Of a stretch of 64,000 nt of DNA, positions 7,972 through 20,500 are shown piece after piece; position 1 is the first letter of the stretch; every line of letters starts with the position of its first letter. This DNA is from Globisporangium splendens (Eukaryota; Oomycota; Peronosporomycetes; Pythiales; Pythiaceae): positions 1 to 64,000 of the forward strand of contig VFIW01000071.1 of assembly GCA_006386115.1 (NCBI GenBank), in the 5' to 3' direction. A model generated the notes under the pieces. It was not told the DNA's origin. It was given only the letters and a program-made list of their open reading frames with translations, and made no database searches. The position numbers were made by a program, and so were the translations under genes.

Positions 7972-10900
7972 ATGTACGCCGCGCTACATGCCCTCAAGAA
8001 TGCATTTTACAAAAACCAAAAAAAGGAAAAAAGATCATGTCCTAACACGCTACGGGTATTAACTCAGAACGTGTGCGGATTCAAAAAGAAAGAACGAACA
8101 AAATGGTTAGAGGATCTCAAGGGGGCACTAACCGCAGAAAAGTATGATATCATTTATTTGCAGGAAACGAGGATCACCACAGCCAAAGAAGAACGCAGAC
8201 TCCGACAATACTGGAACCGAATATGGGGGATTACAAACCTGGACGAACCAACGTCCTTTTGGTCCATCCATCCAGACGCGACCGGCGGAGTCGCAATACT
8301 CACAAATCCGAAGACAATTAGCGAAACACAACTGATCGAGGAATCCAAGTGGACAAATCGCACAGTCGCTATCAAGTCCAAGGGAGTGGTGTGGATTAAC
8401 GTGTACGCACCCAACAAGAAAGCAGAGCGAGAACACTTCTTCCGACGCCTAAACGAGGAGTTCGGGACTCATCGTGCAGCAGCAGTGCTCGGAGGTGACT
8501 TCAATTGTGTGCTCGACAAGCAACGAGATCGGTACCAAAGAGGAGTTCTGCTACCGATGCAATGCGAAAGTGCAGAACTGAGAAGATTAGTGACGGAGTG
8601 GAGCATACACGACGCACGGGAGCTAGTGGAGGATCCGGAGTGGCCAGTGCAGCGAGAACCGACGGAGCATTTCACATACTGGAGAAAAAACTCAGCCAGT
8701 CGACTCGACCGATTCTATATAGCAGGAAACCTGGGCAGCGCCGTGCAATGGGAGGCCATAGAGCTACCCAAGCGCTACTCGGATCACCAAGCAGTGGTGC
8801 TGCATTTGAAATGGACGAGCCAACCGCAGAGACCAAGGAAAGTGAACAAGTGCAGGTACCCGATACGTACTTCGCGTCCTGATTTGGTGCGGACTGGAGT
8901 GCAACAGGCAATCAGTCGCGAGCTGGAGCTGATGCAGAGTGAAGGACCAATCGAGTGGAACCATCTGGAGAAGCGTATCATCCAAGCAATACTGAGAGTG
9001 AGTCGAGCAGAGAAGCGGCAAGTGCGAAGATACCAGCAAAAGTTGGAGGATCAGCAGCACCGACCGGCAAACCGCTCAAGGCGCCAGCTGATCGAAGAAC
9101 AAGCAAACGCGGCAAGAGAGGCAGCAGAGTTTAAATTCGGTAAGTATATGCAAGCAACGCAGGGGGATGTTCGTCATTTCTTTCGGAGGATCGCCAACTG
9201 GCAGCGGGATCAAACAATTTCGCGATTGGAACCGACCCCCGGAAGGTACCACCCACCAAACGCGAGTCTAGCGGACATCATGGGGGCTGAGTGGCACCAA
9301 ATCACCGGCCAGAGCCATGCTGCGGTCCCTCCGCACAAGGCTGGACAGCGATTTGATGCACTGGTGTACATTCCGGAAACTCGGAAAGTCACGGAAGCGC
9401 AAAACCAAGACTTGATGGCACCCATTACCGAAAAAGAAGTACGAGAGGCAATCGCGACTTTACATCGGCATAAGGCAGGTGGCGTGGACAGTCTGAACAA
9501 TGACTTCTACAAGGATTGCGAGGACGCGATGGTCGACGTTTTGGTGCGGGAATTCAACAACATCCAACGCGTGGCACCTATGCCAAGATCATTCGGTCAA
9601 GGAATCGTTATTCCGTTGCGCAGGAAAGGAGATTCGCCAAATCCCCTCGATTACAGACCAATCACTCTGCTTACGACCACATACAAGTTGTTTGCAAAAG
9701 TCCTAGCAACAAGGTTGCAAGACATCCTTCTGTGGATCATCGGGGAAGAACAACAAGGCTTCGTACGCGACCGACTGATGGAGAACGCGATCCTCATCAT
9801 GCAAGCCGCATTGGATAAAGCGTACCACAGCAGCACTGAAGGGTTCGATGACGCTCCGGGAATTGTGATGCTTGACTTCATGAAGGCTTACGACACACTG
9901 GACAGAGACTTTCTGTACCTTGTGCTGAGCAAGTTCGGCTTTGGGCGACAATTTGTGGATTTAGTACGTCGAATGCACACGGACACTACGGCGCAGCACC
10001 TGGTGAACGGTGAACTGTCGAGAGAATGGGAGGTCAAGTCGGGCATTCGTCAAGGTTGCCCCCTGGCCCCTCTGCTGTTTATCGTTGCTGCGGAGATTCT
10101 CGCACTGGCAGTACAACAAGACCCCTATCTGGAAGGAATTCGTGTGACCAGATCAGGAGCAGAACCCCATCTTATTTCGACCTTCGTTGACGACTCTGCT
10201 GTCTTTTTGAAACAAGGGAGACAGCTACCTCGGCTGATGCAGCTGCTGTCCGAGTTTGGCCAGCAATCAGGGCTGCACGTGCAACCAACGAAAAGCAGCT
10301 ATATCAGTCTCAACACAGCAGTAGTCCAAGAACAAAGATGCGGCATTCCAATCCTGAAGCATGGAGAGACGGTGAGGTACCTTGGCATCCAAATAGGAAC
10401 CGGGAACATCACGCAAGCTAATTGGGAGGATCGCCTGCAAAAGCTCCGAACAAGATTGATTATCGCGACCAAAGTCTCCAACAGTGTGATGGGGAGAGTG
10501 CTTCTGCTGAATTCGGTCTTGCTGCTGTTCAGTGCCGGCTACATCAAGCCCCCAGCGAAGGTCGTGGACCAGCTAGTGAATCTACAAAAGCAATTTTTGT
10601 GGAAATCGACACTCGGCACAGAAGGCACGAGGCACAAGGTGAGTCCTTCCCTGCTCTACCTGCCGGTCAAGGAAGGAGGGATTGGTCTCTATTCAATACC
10701 TCTGGCAATAAAGCGACAAGCGATGCGGCGGACAACTCGGTGGCTACAGCGAGCGCGAGACAGGTATACAGAAGCTTGGCATGAACAGGTTCATCAGGAC
10801 AAAAGTCAAAACTGGGGCTGCTGCGCGATCTCACCCAAGGAGCGAAGCCAGCACGCACAGAAAGGCTGTACCAGACGAACAATATCCACAGACTCGGGTG

Positions 10901-12988
10901 GGAGTATCTCGGTGAAGACCTGGTGGCGGCAGAGGAACGCAATCCCGCGTGGAAAGACGATCTAAAGCGGCAAATGGAATCCTTGCTACCGACCGTGGAC
11001 CTCGAGTGGAGATCAGACGGACGTGTAGGTGTGTACTTTGGGAGAAAACCTGAGCAGACGATACATCAGCTATCGGAAGAGACTCGAGCGTTCTGGCCAT
11101 CCTTTCAGTGGAACGACAACCCCTGGATAATCGACAGTCAAGGCGGGCAGTACACGGTCAAAACGGTTTCTTTCCTGAAGGAATGCAATTTGGCCAGCTT
11201 CAACGTGAGAAGGGAAGAAGAGCGAGTGTTCTCTGTGCGGCTACCAACCATGACGGCGACTCTCACGTCCAAACGAAGGGCCGTCCTGCGAAAACTCGTA
11301 ACCAGCATCATTCTATGCTCACCGGAGATGGAAATCGATGCAGGCAACCAGCTAATCAGTCACCAGGAGCCGTGGAGCAGGAAACCCACAAAACGAGAGT
11401 ACAAATGGATCAGCAACGGCATGGGAACCATCATCGCGGTGCCAGGGTCGGAGAGGAGCCACACGGACTACATTCAGATGCAACGGCAAGCAAATGGAGT
11501 TCTCTGGACAGTGACCGACTGGGCCGGGGATGCTACCTGTCGTCAAGACGTTGCAATGATCGGAGAAGAAATAAAGACTGTAGGGTGGACATTCAAACCG
11601 CACCCGTTCACGACGCACTGTCCGTGGCTGGTGCACGAACGTACTCCCCCAAACAGCATCCAGAAGACAATTGACCGAGCGCGAACACGGAGGCTGCACA
11701 GCAAGCTGTATCAAGGTCTCGGAGGACTCGTAGACAAGCTCAACGAAGTCGTGAAAACCGACCAGTGGTACAGTCATGTGCAGTATCGGCTACCAGCAGA
11801 TCTATGGAAACAACGAGGATGTCTTACACCGTATCAGATGTGGACGACATACCGGATTTCTACGATGCAGCTCAACCTGTTCCATCCGGGAAGGATCGAG
11901 TCTTCGGCGTGTCCAAGCAATGCCGGATGTGGGGAAACAAAAGAAACTATCTCACACATAGTCTGGAGTTGCAAGCGAGCACAAGCTGCGTGGACGGCCT
12001 TCCTCGGGCGATGGATTGGTCGAACATTGACGGAGCAAGCACTCAATCTCTTCCTGCCTCATATTGCTAGCCGCACAGCCCCACCAGGTCAACGATCTTT
12101 GCTCCGGGAATTGGAAAAGAGCTTCGGGTTCATTACTCCGGAACACTCGACAGCACTACAGAAACTCTGGTTTATCGTCACATCAAGCATCCCAGTATTG
12201 CTGTGGAGAACGAGAGTGGAAATAGTGCATGAACGGCAACACGTTGCTATCGAAGAAAGCACCAGGCGTGTGTGGACGGCGTGTGTGATGCAAGTGCGAG
12301 CTGTGGCTCATCGGATGAGAACGCTCAAAGGAGAAAAGATCAATGCAACTTGCCTGAGCCAACTGCTGAACGTACTGGAGAGACAAGACATGTCGCGCCA
12401 ACTTGAAGCGTGGGCGACAGCGCGTTTGTATTCCGATGGAGGTGCACGCGGCAACCCAGGTCCAGGAGGCAGCGGTTGGGTACTCATCTTCCTGAATGAA
12501 CGAAGCAATCGATGGGAACTCAAAGCATGCGGCTATGCGTACATGGGACCAGAAGTCACGAACAACCGGTGCGAATACAGCGCGCTGAAAGATGGCCTGG
12601 CATACAGTGCACACTACCTTCAGCACTATGAAGTCAAACTGGAAGTCTTCGGAGATAGCCAAATGATTATCGCAGCCCAGAACGGGTTCGCCTCAATACG
12701 CCAGACCGAGTTGCAGCCACTAGCAGTTCGGGTAAATCAAATCATCGCCAACTTTGCGTGGATCTCCTGGAATCACACAAAACGAGAACAAACAAAATGG
12801 CCGATCTTCTCGCCAACGTGGCAATGAACTCCAAGAGTGCGAAGATACTCACCGACGAATCGCGGGGGAACGAACAAATTCTTATGTCCAAAGTCGCAGC
12901 TCTACTCGACAATGATATCGGTGCCACACCGTCAAAACTTAGAAACACCTCACTCTTAGCAGTGTTAATGAGACTCAGGAATTCTTAA
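7972..12988 (+). pseudogene. LINE-A ORF2: APE endonuclease, RT, zinc finger, RNase H (two frameshifts)
   Basis: Frame 1 runs 7972-about 10800. It has APE endonuclease with LTQNVCGF, QETR (Glu65), GGDFNCVLD, SRLDRF and SDH (Asp271, His272), then RT with LDYRPITLL, LDFMKAYDTLDR, SGIRQGCPLAPLLF and active site FVDD at residues 738-741. The reading then continues in the frame open from 10923 (open back to about 10785): RT tail, a CPSNAGC...H...C zinc motif and RNase H with YSDGGARGNPGPGG, NNRCEY and GDSQM. The final RNase H part (KMADLLANVAMNSK) is in a third frame ending 12988. Both shifts fall at A-rich runs (about 10800-10815 and 12783-12798) and look like single-base deletions; the 27.6-28.1 kb copy has an extra base at the second. 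ORF2 nicks target DNA and copies RNA onto it. I cannot rule out programmed shifting at the first. Confidence 0.85.
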
Positions 12989-13032
12989 ACTGTATGCAGA
13001 TCATAAGTTAAATAGAATTACCTTCTCTCTCT

Positions 13033-13083
13033 GATTGAGTCTTGGGCTGGTATTGCGTATCTGTAGTGTAACCGCAACTTCAT
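13033..13083 (-). repeat. Remnant of a LINE-B 5' end
   Basis: The bases GAGTCTTGGGCTGGTATTG, GCGTATCTGTAGTGTAACC and GCAACTTCA match the extreme 5' end of the full-length LINE-B (28385-28435) with a few indels, in the same minus orientation. It lies directly after the LINE-A tail, which suggests that LINE-A copy 1 inserted into a LINE-B 5' region. Confidence 0.55.
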
Positions 13084-14329
13084 AAAGACATGCTAATCGA
13101 ACATATGCACCTTGATTGCTGAGTGTTGCTTAGAGGAGAGTTTCCACAGTCTCGGCCTCATGCCCACAGTTCACCGCAGGGAGATCCTCGAAGATTGATG
13201 TAATCCCACGCTAGCTGGCACGCCCACACTCCGTCACCTTCGGCGTCATCCCTGTCACCAGAACTTGGGGTTGTGGCTCCTTGCCGATCTGACCGATTGC
13301 AGCGGACCTGGACGTACTCAATGGCTACATATTGGAGACCACAAACGACCAACATTAAAGTACGGATGCAGTGTCAATAACTAAGTATAGGTGCTGTTGT
13401 CAATCCCTCGAGTCTGCTGTGTATAAACCACAAACGTACCGCTCCGTGTCAGCGAATAGAAGTGTCTGGTCGAGCGTGTGTGAATCGCTTGGAACCTCCG
13501 ACGAACGTCTTCTTGGCGTTCGGGCGTGGTCCGCCAAGTTGCTGGAGACTCTTGATAACTTGGCGGTGGTCGACGCCACCTTCGCACATTGCTGAGACGT
13601 GGATGATGGCATGGTCTGCGAGCAGGTGGTAGTTTTGGAAGTGTTTGTACTTGATCTGGTCGATTTGGGTGTGTTGATGCCTGCCGCCATTCTTGCCCGT
13701 GTTGTTTGCTAAGCTCATGCAGACGATTATGCTTATACTAATTGTCACACTTGGCGCTCCTCTGCGACCAGATCATTTGGACGTATAATCTCTCATTTTG
13801 ACGAAAACAATTGTCATTGGTAGAGTAATCTCTGAAACTGACGAAATCGCGCAGATCAGATTGATTACCTTATGTGAAACCGATTTCTACACGCATGGCC
13901 CCATCTTCAGTGACCACTACAAGGCACGCTTCCTACGTGCATTCCGCTTCCTATTCGATTGGCCTCACCAGACCCATTGCCGCATCGTACTTGTGGTGAC
14001 AAAAACAAGGCAGGTTTGTTTGGAGAAAGGTCGTCATTATCGAGTCTAACCGTACAGCACCGGCAACGAGACTGCGCCACCAGCTCGAGCCTACGTATCT
14101 TCCGGTCCTTCCGACTCCAATGCACCTCAATCCCACCTGCTCGAAGCGATATGACCCTCCCCTGCATGCTTCAATCCACCGTGTTGTGCAGGCTGCAAGC
14201 CGCACACCTTTTTCACGAACCAACAGCAAGCTTGCTGCAGATTAGCATCTTCTACTGAGCGTTAGTGGTAGAAAAGGAAATCCTGAACACTGGTAGAAAG
14301 GCATATTAAACAAACCCCAATTTTTTCTA
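13084..14329 (+). other. Unassigned DNA between LINE-A and LINE-B
   Basis: About 1.25 kb. Short overlapping ORFs on both strands around 13400-13750 (up to 99 codons) and 13798-14258 (up to 99 codons) show no motif I recognise and no frame clearly stands out. I see no tandem repeat, tRNA or LTR end here. Confidence 0.4.
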
Positions 14330-15423
14330 CTCTGCTGACTCGAATGCATACCCACTATGTCTTGGTCCCGGCCAGCAGAATCAATGCGGGCGATTGGGTT
14401 AGTGACTATTTACAGGGTCGACGGATGATGAACATCGATTCATAACCGGAGTTTCGGAGAACCAGATTCCCACTCTCATACGTTAAATCGGCCCGGGCAC
14501 GAAAGATTCCAGAACTGCGTCCTCAGTTTTTAAAAGCAGCGGCTTCACGACACCAGGCCAAGCCGAAGGCCATCAAGAGCAACCTTTTTCCAACGACAGA
14601 GAACGCGGCGAATTTGAGACCTCCATCCTTCCGCACACGTCTCACTCTTCCAGGACGATGGCAAGCACGAAGTCTCTGGTTGGACGCTTGGTTTGATCGA
14701 AGAGGATGCTCCGAAGCAATGACGGCTGCTGGGAAAGCCCTATCGCCAGTACAGCATTTTCGTGCAAACAACAAAGTCCATGCACACTGGCGCACGGCGC
14801 TCGACAATCGAAGATCTCAGCTTGCCTTCATTGATTCCAGCGATGTCTCCAAATTGACTGGATGGATTTCCCAGTCACGTGGATGCTTCTAATTGCGCTC
14901 ATGTTGTGCACTTCCTTTTCCTCACTGGAATGTACTTGCGCATGTTCCCATGACAAATACTCCTTGACTTTGGCACACAGCATAAACAGTCAAGCTCAAC
15001 GCGCATTAATCCGGCATCACTCAGCTGACGATGCAGTTAGCGCAAGTGCGAGCCTTTTATAAGAAATGGGCATCGGCTGTTGACGCCTGTCCGCAAGGCT
15101 CCGCTCGTTGGTCCATGACTGACAACATCAAGCAGTGGAACAGACTTGAAAAGCTCGATGATAGCCTATTGACCGCGACCGTCTCGCGACCCATTGACCC
15201 AGACAAATGGGCAATTCTCAATGTGATAAGTCTTCTACTACCCAGCATGTTCCCCAAGCACGAAGCCGTTGGTCACGTTATGCCTGAAACCCGAGCTGAA
15301 GAATATTGGCGTTCGTCTTCTCTTCAATCAGCAATTGATGCGATTGTGGGCACGACGACGTCATGGTCGCTATTGGCGCACCAGCATGAGCTGGAGGTCC
15401 AACAGCGGCACAATCAGAACTAA
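14330..15423 (+). pseudogene. LINE-B copy 2 ORF1, C-terminal part, broken
   Basis: Pieces in several frames match the LINE-B ORF1 of the full-length copy: around 14755-14870 (QHFRANNKVHAHW, DSSDVSKLTGWIS) and 15031-15423 (KKWASAVDACPQGSARW ending QQRHNQN). Several small indels in 14330-15000 break the frame. The stop TAA at 15421-15423 is the same as in the full-length copy. Confidence 0.7.
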
Positions 15424-17452
15424 AGGCACCCGTGGTGCCTCAACTCGCACTGTACTTGGTGGCAGTTCAGTGCGAGCAGGGGGAGATGGCTCAACTGTCT
15501 CTCCGGCGGAAGTACAGCGTGGAATACAAGGCACATCAACGTATTCCGGCGATGGACTACCGTTGCGACCATATCAATCCACAACCCAAGCTCGTCGTGA
15601 CAACCACCGACCCAGAAGGCGCAGTGCGACAGTCAATGCTCGCCATGAGCTAACTGTTGGATTCCACACACAGAATGTGATGGGGTTCTCCAAATCCGAC
15701 GCCAATCCGAACGCGTGGTTTTCACATTTTCGACAGACTGATGACTCGGGATCATTGGACATTGTCTTTCTCCAAGAAACGCACGTCCTGGAGACCGAAG
15801 TGGCATCGATGCAATCCAGATTTCGTCGAAGTTGGGGTTTTCAGGAACCATCAGAAGAGTCGGATCCCAGACTCTCTCTTTGGTCAGCTTCCACCGAGCG
15901 CAAAGGAGGAGTGGCGATCTTGTTGAATCCCTATTCGTGCATACCTACACTGGCTCCATATAAGCAGGATCAGTGGAATGCGCACTGGATTGCAGCTACG
16001 GTGACGTTGCGTGGTGAAACGGTGTTACTTCTCAACATCTACGCTCCTTCTACCGTATTTGCAATGGAAGCTTTCTACAGAGCACTATCAGGTCTCCTCT
16101 CGTCACATGATGGACCCATTCTGTGCGGTGGAGACTTTAATTGCACTCTCAACCAGATGGCAGACAGGTCTCACAACAACCACAACAAAGTGCACGATTC
16201 CAAGGAATTGAAGAAACTGCTCCAGAAATTGAATCTTGTTGACACCCTCGAGGATGATGCTCTTCGCGCCACGGACACACGAGACGTCAAAGCATTCCAT
16301 CGGCAGCATCACACCTACTACTATACACTGCCTTCAGGCGGCAGTGCCAGCAGTAGGCTCGACCGATGGTATTGCAGCAACGACCATCTCGACTGGGTTC
16401 GCAGCGTCTACCAAAGCGTAGCTGGTCCGTTCTCCGATCACAATGGAGTCACGATCCGAGTAGCTGCTCCTGACAAGGTGATCCAAAGCAAGAAACCTCG
16501 TGTTGTCTATCCAGTTCCGAAGAATGCAGCGGCGCATGCGGCGAGTATTGGAAAAGATTTCTTCGAAAAAGCTCATGATCAACTTGATGAATTACGTGGA
16601 CGTTACTCTTCGCCTCGTGATTATGCTCTGGCCGCAGCAAATTGGTGGGATGAAGCCAAGATCGCGCTCAGGATCGGGTACCTTGAAGCTAAAAAATCGT
16701 ACTTCGCCAGATTGAATCAAGGATACAAGAAGAAAATCCAGAGGTTGCAACGACGCCTTTCAGAATCAGAAGCGCAGATGCTCGATCACTCTGGTGGAGC
16801 GGTGGGTGATCAAAACGTGGAGTTGTCGCAAGAGTTTCTTACTACCGCCACGAGTATCCGTCGTGCCATTGCAGAATGCAAATCAAAGTGGCAGGCTTCA
16901 AAACGGGACCGCATTTTTCGGGAGCACATGCATCATGAACGAAAAACGAGCAAATCCTTCTACAAGCGTATCTCGACCAAGTTCCTTGACAACACTATCT
17001 TCACGCTCGGTGGCACAGCTACTTGCGGACCCATGCGTTCGCGAGAACTTGCTGACGACATGGGAGACGGATGGAAATCAATCATGCAACAGGCGCCCAC
17101 TCTGCAAACTGACATTGATCAAATCCTTGATCCAGGAACAGCTATTCCTCCGTCGGACAGATTAGGCTTCCTGCTCAAACCGATCGAGTCGAGTGAAATT
17201 AAACAGGCTGTGAAGAAATGCAAGAGAGGCAAAGCTCACGGTCCTGACGAACTCGGCAACGACTGGTACAGAGACCACTGCGACGAGATTACCGGCCTAT
17301 TCGAGTGACTTTTCAACTTGTGGATACCCGAATGCGTTCTACCAAGTTCGTTCAGTGAAGCACATATTCACTGCATAAAAAAGTCTGTCTCTGCTGCATC
17401 GCCGCTGGACTACAGGCCAAATGCACTCCTCAACTCTGATTACAAAATATTC
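15386..17452 (+). pseudogene. LINE-B copy 2 ORF2, APE endonuclease and RT start
   Basis: The ORF2 frame is open from before 15386 to a TGA at 17306-17308. It overlaps the end of ORF1 in another frame; the ATG at 15386 is the last one before the endonuclease domain. Seen are FHTQNVMGFSKSD, FLQETHVLE, GGVAILLNPYS, NIYAPS, CGGDFNCTLNQ, SSRLDRWYCS and FSDHNGVTI, all APE motifs, then the pre-RT region KAHGPDELGNDWYRDHCDE. At 17306 this copy has TGA where the copy at 32961 has CGA, a nonsense change. RT then continues to 17452, where it is cut by the minus-strand LINE-B. Confidence 0.82.
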
Positions 17453-17558
17453 TTTATTCTTTATAAGGTGAGGTATATTTAGGTTCATCGTCGTGACCTA
17501 CAATATCCATTCTCCTACCTAATCTTCATTGCGATTTCATCTAGGAGTGTAAATGTGT

Positions 17559-20500
17559 CTACAGCGCGGATTGCAATAGATCACTTCTGAATGCTAAATA
17601 ATCTTTGGCCAGGATGGCATGTTCTCTTAATCCTATGTGAGGCTGCCTTGTGTTGTCCAATGACCTTGGGTCTTCCGAACTTCGCATAAGCCAATGCATG
17701 ACGTCGTTGTCAAGATCCTGGGTGAGATTGCTGAAAGCAGCTCTTTGAGTTGGGAAGTGAACCTGCGTTGAGGTTCTGGTGTCCATGGCTAGGTTGGCGG
17801 CTGAGTCAGCCATCTTGTTGAAGGCACGGTAGTGATGGTACCATCCTCGGATGTCGATGCAATCCGCGAGTCGTCGACTTGTCTGGTATAAACGTGCCAA
17901 TCGGTGGTGTCGAGGGGACCGATGCATTCGCTGTTGGGAGATAATGAGCGCACTGTCTCCAATCACGTACAACGGTTCGAAGTGACTGCGTTGGGCTTCT
18001 CGGAGTCCGTGTATGAGACCCCAGTACTCGGCAAAGTTGTTGGTCGTGTCCTTCCTGCTATACGCCATGCTCGCGGCCCGAATTAAACTGGCTGTGTGCG
18101 AGTCCTTATGGACACGCACGATAATGGATCCAGTCCCTCCTGGTCCTGGATTGCCGCGTGATCCACCATCGAAAAACAACAGGTATACGCCGCGAGTATC
18201 ACTTGGAGTCAAGGGGATGGCGTCGGTTTGGCTGAGAAAGCAGTCGACATATGCTTTGAGAACTGCTGCAACCGTGTGACCGTCCGAGTCTCCAGCTTGC
18301 GCTTCAGCGAGTCGTGTTAGGTTTCGCATTCCTGCCTCTAATCTGGTCATCATGATCGCCATCTCAGCAGTCGATTCGATTGGATCCGAATCCATGCGTT
18401 GCAGATGCGCACACCAAATGGTCTGTATGAGCGACGCGCTCATATATCGCCACAGCATGTGTGCGACGGGATAGAGATGATCTTGGAGATGTTCATTGGA
18501 GCACTTGTGTCTGATAATGTGTCTCTTGATCGTGGTCCATGCATGCCTTGGAGTATCTGGTAGATCCAGACTGAAGATCCAGATTGCGGGTCGTGACCAG
18601 GAGTGATTCCGATCTTCGCCCATAGCGCATAAAAGTAGTTCCACACGAGTTTGGCTCTCGGACACTCCCAGAGTAGATGTTGAACAGAAGATTGGACAAC
18701 TTGGGAACATTCGGGATTCGAGCAGGATAGATCAGCTTTCTCACAGTTCCACATGGAGAGTCGGTTGGCTTTCAGCCGGAGAAGAGTCTGGGCCGTATAA
18801 GCAGTAATCCCTGGGATGTTGTGTAATTCGCTCCATTGGATTAATTGCAGTCCTGGCCACAGAGATCCTGCTGTATGGACAGCTTTGTTGACTGCTGCAT
18901 CTCGAGTATCTTTGCCAATTTGTGTCCTCGTTGCTGCAACTTGTTGCCGATAGAAAGATCTGGTCGTATTGTATCGTCCGTTGCCACACCATAGTTGCAC
19001 GATTCTTGTGAAACGTGGATGTGCATGGAACGACACCTTCTGCCCGTTCAAGTCTCTTGTTGCCATGACGTCACAGTCCGTTGCGGAGTGAACTGTATGC
19101 GTAGCTTTGACTAGGGTCGTGTCGACGTGGGTCAGAGTTGCTTCACTGGTGTTCAGATGCCATTCGTGGTTATAATGACGTTGCCCGTTGTACAGCCGAA
19201 GCACATTTGTTTGCTGTGGTCGATACAGAAGCTGTGGGAAGTTGGATACCAACGTAGCACATAACCGCTCGAGCGCTCGAATAGACGGCCGGGAGAATCC
19301 GGAGATTCCACATGTTTGGATGAAGTTAAGCACTCCTGGTCTTATCCACTCCCATCGAAGTATGTCACCCAGTTGTGCTGTTCCAACTGATAATGATGTG
19401 TGAGCAAGCTTGTATGGGGAGCCATTGGAATCAAGAAGCCACCCATCTGCAGTCGAGGTCATGTATGGCAGCCATTCTGCACAGAATGTCCCGCGTAGCC
19501 TTCGTCCTTCAGCGATGATACCTGGAAGCCTGTCAGACATTTTAGAGCTGAGGTCGATCTGGAACACATCGCCGTCCCATTGAGTCTGCACAATTGTCGA
19601 CTTGAAGCGCTCGTAACACCAACGTACATTATCACGTTCTCTGGGCTCATAGGGTCGAGAATGGAGCGACGCGCACAATGCTGCACCAGTTTCCCACATG
19701 TTATCACGAAGCTGGAGTGGCCGCCTTGGAATTGCATCGAGCGGCGTGATGTACGTCGAGGAAGCCCTTGTGTTGTGCAGCAAGATTTCCCCGATGACCT
19801 GATCGATGTGAGAGGTAGTGAGTGACCATTTGGAGACTGCTGTGGCACTCATCGTCACCAGCTCAGTTCTGATGTTGGGTACTGACAAGCCTCCATTCAT
19901 TTTTTTGAGCTCAGCTTGTTCTTCCTTCATCCACGGTTTCGCAGGCTTACCACTCCTTGAGCCCCATACAAATTGTTTCACTAGGTCGTGTAGCTGATTG
20001 ACAATAGCCGTAGAGCTGGCCAGGAGTGCCTGGCCACGGCCACGTAAAGCACTTTGGGTATGATGACGGCACTGGCAATTGCTGCGCGTTGGGCGACAGA
20101 GTGAGTTTTGAGACGCGCAAGTCGAAGTCTGACACGTAAGGCTTGGATGCACTTGGACAAGTTACTTGCATTCGAAGGCGTTTGTCCGACTTGGATGCCG
20201 AGGTAGCGGCAATGTTCCTCACGTTGTAGCACATGAATGTCACTGACTGACTCTTCGGTGGAGCTAAATTCCTTATTCAGCGGTAATACTGCAGATTTGT
20301 GCCGATTGACTCGAAGCCCAGAAGCTGCTCCATATTTGTCCAGGATTGCAAACACGGCGTTGATATCCTTGGGATCGCTAAGATAAATGGTCGTGTCGTC
20401 TGCGTATCCTCCAAGTCTGACTTCAGTTGCGCATCCTGCTGCCTGTAGTTCAACGCCGTGTATTTCGTCACTCGCTTCGATTTTCCGATAAAGAACCTCT

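Larger units (their letters stand above)
4496..13032 (+). mobile_element. LINE-A copy 1: non-LTR retrotransposon with OTU, APE, RT and RNase H
   Basis: The order is ORF1 N-terminal remnant (about 4601-4885), a LINE-B insertion (4886-5290), ORF1 (5291-7922), ORF2 (7972-12988) and a short 3' UTR ending in a CT-rich tail, ...AATTACCTTCTCTCTCT. The 3' end is fixed by comparison with the second LINE-A copy (27553-28124), whose TSD begins right after the same tail. The 5' end is lost at the Gypsy-0 LTR, so no TSD can be tested. Damage: an in-frame TGA at 5397, frameshifts near 10800 and near 12790. Confidence 0.85.
14330..17452 (+). mobile_element. LINE-B copy 2, left part (5' truncated, split)
   Basis: Homology to LINE-B starts at about 14330, in the middle of ORF1, and runs to 17452 inside the RT domain. 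There the sequence TGATTACAAAATATTC (17437-17452) is followed by the 3' end of a minus-strand LINE-B; the same 16 bases recur at 28438-28453, followed by the rest of this RT. The two parts are therefore one older element opened by a later insertion. Confidence 0.85.

Noticed and set aside
15269..15385. An earlier ORF2 start for LINE-B at 15269
   Set aside because: This stretch is the ORF1 C-terminus in another frame; the overlap is better explained by a start at 15386 or by coupling with the ORF1 stop.
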